Below, piece after piece: positions 57,889-64,000 of a stretch of 64,000 bases of DNA; the first letter of the stretch is position 1, and the number at the start of each line of letters is the position of its first letter. The DNA is from an uncultured Bacteroidales bacterium (GTDB taxonomy: Bacteria > Bacteroidota > Bacteroidia > Bacteroidales > Paludibacteraceae). The position numbers were made by a program, and so were the translations under genes. The stretch lies in the NCBI GenBank assembly GCA_902780235.1, contig CACZEL010000011.1, forward strand, positions 1-64,000, in the 5' to 3' direction. Under the pieces are notes generated by a model that was not told the origin of the DNA, did not search any database, and was given only the letters and a program-made list of their open reading frames with translations.

Positions 57889-58578
57889 ATGTGGTTAAAA
57901 GACTCTTCTATCGGCCGTAAGTTCGTTATGAGCTTGACAGGCCTTGCGTTGGTCTTGTTCCTGATTTTCCACGGCTGTATGAACTTAGCTGTGGTTTTCT
58001 CGGAGGAGGCCTACAACATGATTTGTCATTTGCTGGGAGCTAACTGGTATGCCCTGATCGGTACGCTGGGTTTGGCATTCCTGGTATTGGTGCATTTCTG
58101 CTACGCGCTCTACCTGACTATTCAAAACCGTGCGGCTCGTGGTAACGACCGTTATGCGGTGACGGGTAAGAAGGAAGGCGTGGAATGGGAATCGGAGAAC
58201 ATGCTCGTGCTGGGCTTCTGTGTGCTCGGTTTCTTGTGCTTGCACCTCTACAATTTCTGGTTTAAGATGCAGTTCGCTGAGGTAACGGGCATCGAGACCG
58301 GTGCGTTTGACCCGCAGAACGGTGCGGCTTATGTGAAGGCTCTCTTCACCGAGCCCGTTTGGGGACAAGTGTACTGCGTGCTGTACCTCATTTGGCTCTG
58401 CGCCCTCTGGTTCCACCTGAACCACGGTGTATGGTCTGCACTCCACACGATGGGTTGGAATAACCTCGTTTGGATGAAACGTATCAAAGTGATCGGTTGT
58501 ATCGTTGCTACTCTGGCTGTTCTTCCGTTCGCGATCGTAGTTTTGTATTACTTCGGCATGGGTTTGGCTATGCTCTAA
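57889..58578 (+). CDS. frdC: Fumarate reductase / succinate dehydrogenase cytochrome b subunit
   Basis: This is the di-haem membrane anchor that links the quinone pool to the flavoprotein. The 229-aa product has five helices: [88 protein letters not shown] and [17 protein letters not shown]. Conserved histidines in the first four (H32, HFCYAL, LHLYN, HLNHG) fit the haem ligands of this family. First gene of the operon; the next starts one base after its stop. Confidence 0.95.
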   Translation: MWLKDSSIGRKFVMSLTGLALVLFLIFHGCMNLAVVFSEEAYNMICHLLGANWYALIGTLGLAFLVLVHFCYALYLTIQNRAARGNDRYAVTGKKEGVEWESENMLVLGFCVLGFLCLHLYNFWFKMQFAEVTGIETGAFDPQNGAAYVKALFTEPVWGQVYCVLYLIWLCALWFHLNHGVWSALHTMGWNNLVWMKRIKVIGCIVATLAVLPFAIVVLYYFGMGLAML

Positions 58579-58579
58579 A

Positions 58580-60730
58580 ATGATTACAACTATGGCAACA
58601 AAGAAAGAAGAGATAATTGAAGCGGCAAAAGAGACCGCTAAGAAAGTAGCTACCAAAGTTGCGCAGAAGGCTGTAGAAGTAGCTGAGGCTGCTTTGGACG
58701 CTGCTGCAGAGGTAACGGCACAGGTTCAAACGGCTGCCGCTGAGGCTGTCAAAGAGGCTACCACTCCGATCATTACCCCGGAGATGGCGAAGATCCCTGC
58801 AGGTCCGCTGGAGCTCAAATGGACCAACTATAAGAACCATCAGAAACTTGTTAACCCCGCTAACAAACGTCGTTTGGACGTGATCGTTGTAGGTACGGGT
58901 TTGGCAGGCGCTTCGGCTGCTGCTTCGTTGGCGGAGATGGGATTCAACGTATTGAACTTCTGTATCCAGGACTCGCCGCGTCGTGCGCACTCGATTGCTG
59001 CACAGGGCGGTATCAACGCTGCGAAGAACTACCAGAACGATGGTGATAGCGTTTATCGCTTGTACTATGATACGATCAAGGGCGGTGACTACCGTGCTCG
59101 TGAGGCCAACGTATATCGTCTGGCTGAGGTTTCGAACAATATCATCGACCAGTGCGTAGCACAGGGCGTTCCGTTCGCACGTGAGTACGGCGGTTTGCTC
59201 GATAACCGTTCTTTCGGTGGTGCACAGGTAAGTCGTACCTTCTATGCTAAAGGTCAGACCGGTCAGCAGCTGCTCCTCGGTGCTTATAGCGCATTGAGCC
59301 GCCAGATCGGTAAAGGCAAAGTGAAGATGTACACCCGTTACGAGATGCTCGACATCGTGCTCGTTGCTGACGAGAACGGCGAGAAGCGTGCACGTGGTAT
59401 CATCGCTCGTAACCTCGTTACCGGCCGCATCGAGCGCTTCTTCGCTCACGCTGTCGTTGTTGGTTCCGGCGGATACGGAAACACGTTCTTCCTGAGTACC
59501 AATGCTATGGCCAGCAACGGTTCCGCTGCTATGCAGATGTATCGTCACGGTGCTTTGTTCGCTAACCCCTGCTACGCACAGATCCACCCGACCTGTATCC
59601 CGAAGCACGGTGACTTCCAATCCAAACTGACCCTGATGTCGGAGTCGCTCCGTAACGACGGTCGTATCTGGGTTCCGAAGAAACTCGAAGACGCAAAACG
59701 TCTGCAAGCCGGTGAGATCAAGGGTCGTGATATCCCTGAAGAGGATCGTGACTACTATCTCGAGCGTCGTTATCCGGCATTCGGTAACCTCGTTCCGCGT
59801 GACGTAGCTTCGCGTGCTGCTAAAGAGCGTTGCGACAAGGGCTATGGTGTGAACAACACCGGTCTCGCTGTCTTCCTCGACTTCTCCGATGCTATCCAGC
59901 GTCTGGGCAAGGATGTAGTTGCACAGAAATATGGTAACCTCTTCCAGATGTACGAGAAGATCGTGGACGAGAACCCGTACGAGAACCCGATGATGATCTT
60001 CCCGGCTATCCACTACACGATGGGTGGTATCTGGGTTGACTATGAGCTGCAAACGACCGTTAAGGGTCTGTTCTGTATCGGTGAGGCGAACTTCTCTGAC
60101 CACGGAGCAAACCGTCTCGGTGCTTCGGCATTGATGCAAGGTCTCGCAGATGGTTACTTCGTACTCCCGTACACCATCCAAAACTACCTCTCCGACCAGA
60201 TCGGTGTACCGCGTATGAGTACCGACCTGCCTGAGTTCGCTGAGACAGAGAAAGCCGTTCAAGACAAGATTGACCGCCTCATGGCTATCCAAGGTAAGCG
60301 CTCGGTGGATTCGATCCACAAAGAGCTGGGTCTCATCATGTGGGACTTCGTCGGTATGGGTCGTACAGCAGAAGGCTTGAAGGAAGGTATTGCGAAGATT
60401 GATGCCATCAAGAAAGAGTTCTGGACCAACGTTTATATCCCGGGTGAGGCAAACAGCCTGAACAATGAGCTTGAAAAAGCCCTCCGTCTGGCTGATTTCA
60501 TCGAGATCGGTCGTCTGATGGCGGTTGATGCCCTCCATCGTGAGGAGTCCTGTGGCGGTCACTTCCGCGAGGAATACCAGACGCCGGAAGGTGAGGCTCT
60601 CCGTCAGGATGATAAGTTCGCTTATGTCGGCTGCTGGAAATACATGGGCGACGACAAGGAACCGCAACTCATCAAGGAGCCGCTCGACTATGAGTTCACC
60701 GAAAGGAAGACAAGAAATTACAAGAATTGA
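58580..60730 (+). CDS. frdA: Fumarate reductase flavoprotein subunit, with unusual N-terminal extension
   Basis: The catalytic FAD subunit (716 aa) contains the FAD-binding [17 protein letters not shown] (near 88-104), the flavin-histidine region [23 protein letters not shown], and the active-site block [21 protein letters not shown]. Members I know in Bacteroides begin close to AKIPAGP and are about 650 aa. Here about 65 extra residues precede it, consisting almost entirely of Ala, Lys, Glu, Val and Thr in a helical heptad-like pattern. The gene begins one base after frdC, so the extension is probably translated; an internal start at 58,784 would leave an empty 200-bp open frame. Confidence 0.95.
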   Translation: MITTMATKKEEIIEAAKETAKKVATKVAQKAVEVAEAALDAAAEVTAQVQTAAAEAVKEATTPIITPEMAKIPAGPLELKWTNYKNHQKLVNPANKRRLDVIVVGTGLAGASAAASLAEMGFNVLNFCIQDSPRRAHSIAAQGGINAAKNYQNDGDSVYRLYYDTIKGGDYRAREANVYRLAEVSNNIIDQCVAQGVPFAREYGGLLDNRSFGGAQVSRTFYAKGQTGQQLLLGAYSALSRQIGKGKVKMYTRYEMLDIVLVADENGEKRARGIIARNLVTGRIERFFAHAVVVGSGGYGNTFFLSTNAMASNGSAAMQMYRHGALFANPCYAQIHPTCIPKHGDFQSKLTLMSESLRNDGRIWVPKKLEDAKRLQAGEIKGRDIPEEDRDYYLERRYPAFGNLVPRDVASRAAKERCDKGYGVNNTGLAVFLDFSDAIQRLGKDVVAQKYGNLFQMYEKIVDENPYENPMMIFPAIHYTMGGIWVDYELQTTVKGLFCIGEANFSDHGANRLGASALMQGLADGYFVLPYTIQNYLSDQIGVPRMSTDLPEFAETEKAVQDKIDRLMAIQGKRSVDSIHKELGLIMWDFVGMGRTAEGLKEGIAKIDAIKKEFWTNVYIPGEANSLNNELEKALRLADFIEIGRLMAVDALHREESCGGHFREEYQTPEGEALRQDDKFAYVGCWKYMGDDKEPQLIKEPLDYEFTERKTRNYKN

Positions 60731-60760
60731 TAGGAAAATGAACTTTGTAAGTGTAGTAAT

Positions 60761-61117
60761 ATGAAAAAAGCAAGTAAAATATTATTAGGCATTTTAGTTG
60801 CTATTGTTATATTATTTATAACTGCTGCTATATTTGTCCATGTTATATTAGCAAAAAGTTCGACAAATGAGGCTATGCAGCGCGATGCTGAAGAATTTTT
60901 AGTGGAAGCAATAGACTATGCTTATAGTACAGAAGGTCGCTTACCATCAAGAGATGAATTACATCCAGGGGTTCATTATGATGACCCCAATATGATTATG
61001 TGTCAGGGGTGGGAGTTCTATTACTTGATAGAGAATGATAGCGTTTATGCTCTTAAGTACACAGACAGAGAGAGTATAGTACATACTTGGCGTTCTGATG
61101 AACGTATATGGCACTAA
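60761..61117 (+). CDS. Unknown membrane-anchored protein between frdA and frdB
   Basis: The 118-aa product has one N-terminal membrane helix (KILLGILVAIVILFITAAIFVHVIL) and a soluble part of about 85 residues, rich in acidic and aromatic residues (EGRLPSRDELHPGVHYDD, GWEFYYLIENDSVYALKY). No family was recognised. It lies 30 bp after frdA and 34 bp before frdB, on the same strand, so it is in the operon. A+T content and codon use (ATA, TTA, AAA rich) differ sharply from the flanking frd genes, which suggests recent gain. It may be an assembly or anchoring factor or a passenger. Confidence 0.75.
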   Translation: MKKASKILLGILVAIVILFITAAIFVHVILAKSSTNEAMQRDAEEFLVEAIDYAYSTEGRLPSRDELHPGVHYDDPNMIMCQGWEFYYLIENDSVYALKYTDRESIVHTWRSDERIWH

Positions 61118-61151
61118 CAAAGTTATAAACTATAATTAGCATTTTACAATT

Positions 61152-61907
61152 ATGGATCAATACATTGATATTAAGGTTCGCGTTTGGAGACAGGCGGGAC
61201 CTAAAGCACAAGGTCATTTTGAAACGTATGACCTGAAGCACGTCTTCCAAGGTGCTTCGTTCTTGGAGATGATTGATATTCTCAACGAGCAACTCGTTGC
61301 AGAGCACAAAGACCCTGTTACCTACGATCACGATTGCCGTGAGGGTATCTGTGGTATGTGCTCGATGTACGTCAACGGTCACCCGCACGGACCTGACAGC
61401 GCCATCACGACCTGCCAGCTCCACATGCGTAAGTTCAAAGACGGTGAGACCATCACCGTTGAGCCGTGGCGTAGCCGTGCGTTCCCGGTAATCAAAGACC
61501 TTATGGTAGACCGTGGCGCGTATGATAAGATTATGCAGGCAGGTGGTTTCGTTAGCGTTAACACCGGTGGTGTTCCTGACGCCAACGCAATTCCTATTCC
61601 GAAGCCGGTAGCTGACGAGGCGATGGACGCTGCAAGTTGTATCGGTTGCGGCGCATGTGCGGCTGCATGTAAGAACGGCTCGGCAATGCTCTTCGTAGCT
61701 GCGAAGGTTTCGCAATTGGCCCTGCTCCCGCAAGGTAAGATCGAGGCTGCAGCGCGTGCAAAAGCGATGGTGGCTAAGATGGACGAACTCGGTTTCGGTA
61801 ACTGTACCAACACAGGTGCGTGTGCCGCTGAGTGCCCGAAATCAGTAAGCCTCGCGAATATTGCAAGGCTTAACCGTGAATTCTTGTGCGCTAAGTTCAA
61901 AGATTAA
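61152..61907 (+). CDS. frdB: Fumarate reductase iron-sulfur subunit
   Basis: The 251-aa electron-transfer subunit has the [2Fe-2S] cysteines in [19 protein letters not shown] (near 55-73) and the C-terminal cluster motifs [15 protein letters not shown] (near 165) and [17 protein letters not shown] (near 216), which bind the [4Fe-4S] and [3Fe-4S] clusters. With frdC and frdA it forms the complex for anaerobic fumarate respiration, leading to succinate. The order C-A-B is normal for Bacteroidales but is interrupted here by the small gene at 60,761. Confidence 0.96.
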   Translation: MDQYIDIKVRVWRQAGPKAQGHFETYDLKHVFQGASFLEMIDILNEQLVAEHKDPVTYDHDCREGICGMCSMYVNGHPHGPDSAITTCQLHMRKFKDGETITVEPWRSRAFPVIKDLMVDRGAYDKIMQAGGFVSVNTGGVPDANAIPIPKPVADEAMDAASCIGCGACAAACKNGSAMLFVAAKVSQLALLPQGKIEAAARAKAMVAKMDELGFGNCTNTGACAAECPKSVSLANIARLNREFLCAKFKD

Positions 61908-62532
61908 GTTTCTCTTGACACTGCCGGATATACATCAACGTGGCTTCACGTATCCAGCAGTAGTCCCATTCAGACGCGTGGAAGTTCGCTTCCGCGCGTT
62001 TGAAGTATATGAGGGCCTCTTGTTTGCTTCCGAAAGGTTTAGGTGCATAGAAAAGACAAGTCCCGTAATACGAAAGCACGATGGGATCTTCCGGTGCCAA
62101 GCGCGTCGCCTCCTTGGCTAACGACATCGCTTTGATCGGATGAATAGACTCTTTGAGCCGTAGTTCATACACATATACGGCACTCAGATACATCTCGTAA
62201 TATCCTTTCGGAAGCACCTCTCGCTGTTCCTCGATATGCTTTTTGAACTGATGTACGTATCGTTTGGCTTCCGGCAACAAGGACTCTTTCCCTTCTTTCT
62301 TCGCCTCTGCTACGATGTACCCGCAATACCCGTATTCGTACTTCAAATCCTTTGTACCTTGTACATTGTCCCTTTGTACATCGTCTATGTATGCCTTCCA
62401 TACAGACATGTCTTCGCGCATATAGGCATCAAATAAGTCTCTATCGGACTGAGCCGATAGAGACATACAGATGCATAGAGCAGCCATTACTTGCCGCGCT
62501 CGAGCAATAAGGTGCGAGTAGGTTGATCGCAT
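61897..62532 (-). CDS. Small secreted helical-repeat (TPR-like) protein
   Basis: The product has a signal peptide ([19 protein letters not shown]) and a helical body with TPR-like patterns: [59 protein letters not shown] and [18 protein letters not shown] give the start at 62,532, which places a basic residue before the hydrophobic core but overlaps pfp by 46 bases; the alternative ATG at 62,487 forms a TAATG junction with the pfp stop but leaves a signal peptide of only 13 residues. Function unknown; it follows pfp on one transcript. Its 3' end overlaps the convergent frdB by 11 bases. Confidence 0.75.
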   Translation of the reverse strand: MRSTYSHLIARARQVMAALCICMSLSAQSDRDLFDAYMREDMSVWKAYIDDVQRDNVQGTKDLKYEYGYCGYIVAEAKKEGKESLLPEAKRYVHQFKKHIEEQREVLPKGYYEMYLSAVYVYELRLKESIHPIKAMSLAKEATRLAPEDPIVLSYYGTCLFYAPKPFGSKQEALIYFKRAEANFHASEWDYCWIREATLMYIRQCQEKLNL

Positions 62533-64000
62533 ACTTCGCTTGGACCGTAGTATTGAACCGGACCCGGATAGATATAACTGGTTACAGGATCTGCCCACTC
62601 CTCACGATGAGCCTCCAGATACTTGAACGGAGCACCGTTCAGATCTACGAGTGCTTTCTGGATAACCGGCTTCATCTTACCGTTACGTTTCTCCATATTC
62701 ATCATCATCGTGATAGGTACACCACCTGCTATCCATGCCTCTGCCGGCTTGGTGAGGTTACGAACGAGCGACATGTAACCGGTCTTACCTGCTGCAATCA
62801 GGTGCGTTGCCGTTACGCCGATAGAGTAGCAGTAGTCCGCATCGAAGTTAGACGGGATAGCGCAACGGCCTTCGTAACCGAAGAAGTGGTTGAGGGCAGA
62901 GAACTTACCCTTGTACTCACCGTTGGCTTTGAGAACCGCCAGACGTTTCTGAACCATCTCGATGAGCAGTTTCTCGGTCTCGATCTGACTAACCATGACG
63001 TTTCCGTGCGGGTCACGATCGAGTGTGAGCTGACGAGCGATACCCTTCGGCAGCGAACGGTAGAGTTCGCACGAAGTCGGAGTCAGTTTGGACTTCACAT
63101 ATTCGCGTTTGGCATCATCGCCGTCCAGACTGGTGAACTCCTCGTTGTTAGCGAGCATGTCGTTCAACTCTTGGATCAGAACACGCATAGCCGGGATGAA
63201 CTCGATCAGACCTTCCGGAATGAGGATCGTACCGAAGTTAAGACCTGCGTTAGCACGAGCAACGATCACTTTCACGATGTCTTCTACGATATCGTTGAGG
63301 GTCATCTTCTTTGCCTCTACTTCCTCGGAGATAAGACAGATATTCGGCTGTGCCTCCAATGCGCACTCGAGCGCGATATGGCTTGCACTACGACCCATCA
63401 AACGGATGAAGTGCCAGTATTTCTTAGCAGAGTTAGCATCGCGTTGGATGTTACCGATCAACTCGCTATATACCTTACAAGCGGTGTCGAAACCGAACGA
63501 AGTTTCGATCATCTCGTTCTTGAGGTCACCGTCGATGGTCTTCGGGCAGCCGATCACTTGGATGCCGCATTTCTTCTGCAGATAGTACTCAGCCAGCACG
63601 CAAGCGTTGGTGTTGGAGTCGTCACCACCGATGATGACAACTGCCTTGATGCCGAGTTTCTGGCAAACCTCGATACCGTTATCGAACTGCCAGGTCTCTT
63701 CCAGTTTGGTACGACCGGAACCGATGATGTCGAATCCACCGGTGTTACGGTACTCGTCGATGATGTCACCGGTGAGCTCTTGATACTTACCGTCAATCAA
63801 ACCGCTCGGACCTCCGAGGAAACCGTACAGTTTATTGTTCGGGTTCAGCGCTTTGAGACCGTCATACAGACCGGAGATGACATTGTGACCGCCGGGAGCT
63901 TGACCACCCGACAGGATAACGCCTACGTTGAACGGTTCGTCACAGTGGTTCTTACCTGTCGTCGGTTCCATGGTGATAACCGGCAGACCGTAGGTGTTCG
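62487..64000 (-). CDS. pfp: Pyrophosphate-dependent 6-phosphofructokinase, 5' end outside window
   Basis: The enzyme phosphorylates fructose 6-phosphate with pyrophosphate, reversibly, in glycolysis. The visible ~504 residues contain [19 protein letters not shown], the pyrophosphate-specific GGDDSNTNA block, [11 protein letters not shown], the substrate site [15 protein letters not shown], and [10 protein letters not shown]. Upstream of the ATG at 63,971 the frame stays open to the window end (reading NTYGLPVIT), and long PFP proteins have ~50 more residues, so the gene is partial here. It is the last gene in the window. Confidence 0.95.
   Translation of the reverse strand, partial: NTYGLPVITMEPTTGKNHCDEPFNVGVILSGGQAPGGHNVISGLYDGLKALNPNNKLYGFLGGPSGLIDGKYQELTGDIIDEYRNTGGFDIIGSGRTKLEETWQFDNGIEVCQKLGIKAVVIIGGDDSNTNACVLAEYYLQKKCGIQVIGCPKTIDGDLKNEMIETSFGFDTACKVYSELIGNIQRDANSAKKYWHFIRLMGRSASHIALECALEAQPNICLISEEVEAKKMTLNDIVEDIVKVIVARANAGLNFGTILIPEGLIEFIPAMRVLIQELNDMLANNEEFTSLDGDDAKREYVKSKLTPTSCELYRSLPKGIARQLTLDRDPHGNVMVSQIETEKLLIEMVQKRLAVLKANGEYKGKFSALNHFFGYEGRCAIPSNFDADYCYSIGVTATHLIAAGKTGYMSLVRNLTKPAEAWIAGGVPITMMMNMEKRNGKMKPVIQKALVDLNGAPFKYLEAHREEWADPVTSYIYPGPVQYYGPSEVCDQPTRTLLLERGK

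Noticed and set aside
58568..60667. 699-aa open frame antisense to frdA
   Set aside because: It is the mirror of a highly conserved, codon-biased gene; the protein has no domain pattern, and frdA motifs are unmistakable.

Overview
The window reads as chromosomal DNA of an uncultured, probably gut-associated member of the order Bacteroidales. Direct signs are many promoters of the Bacteroidetes type (a TTG or TTTG box, about 20 nt, then TAnnTTTG), a PorQ-like type IX secretion gene, a Bacteroidetes-type fumarate reductase, pyrophosphate-dependent phosphofructokinase, type-B ribosomal protein L31, starch-degrading enzymes, and very large secreted proteins ending in a short shared C-terminal motif. 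The family is not certain; something near Paludibacteraceae is a guess.

Layout. 1-1070: two ExbD-like proteins, the end of a Ton motor operon. 1146-6252: a secreted Ig-like protein, a CE12-like esterase, and a ~600-aa secreted protein with a small peptide gene in front. 6269-14674: a 2,801-aa secreted repeat protein, preceded by a structured 1-kb region without genes (14,708-15,766). 15,766-19,025: RluA-type pseudouridine synthase, PnuC, and the ribosomal cluster rpsF-rpsR-rplI-rpmE2. 19,230-23,655: pullulanase, uvrB, rplS. 23,826-28,843: a second [large secreted protein - small peptide - ~590-aa paralogue] operon. 29,030-35,859: tamB and pnp. 36,101-38,178: ATPase, a third small peptide, and a DUF2442/DUF4160 pair. 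38,288-47,956: a 2,732-aa secreted protein, a divergent broken gene, and a serine DNA invertase. 48,635-49,380: toxin-antitoxin pair and a likely small RNA. 49,498-57,730: helix-hairpin-helix barrel protein, flippase-like membrane protein, malQ, ispH, cmk, porQ. 57,817-61,907: frdC-frdA-ORFan-frdB. 61,897-64,000: a small secreted helical-repeat protein and the 3' part of pfp.

Most notable: (1) a 22-bp perfect inverted repeat (46,046-46,067 and 47,081-47,102) lies in the same codons (GGSPEPT) of the 2,732-aa protein gene and of the divergent gene. Inverting the ~1-kb segment between them would exchange the signal peptide and first domain of the giant protein. The Mpi-like invertase gene lies 250 bp away. 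(2) At least 18 loci carry short degenerate tandem arrays with a strict locus-specific period of 7, 8, 9 or 10 nt, often on a stop codon and sometimes inside conserved genes. (3) Three unannotated small peptides share a Lys-x-Tyr-x-x-Pro start; two of them sit between a large secreted protein and a ~590-aa paralogue. (4) A duplicated promoter-leader-terminator module with a 16-bp inverted repeat lies upstream of the first giant gene. (5) The fumarate reductase operon has a flavoprotein with an unusual ~65-residue Ala/Lys/Glu-rich extension and an inserted ORFan.
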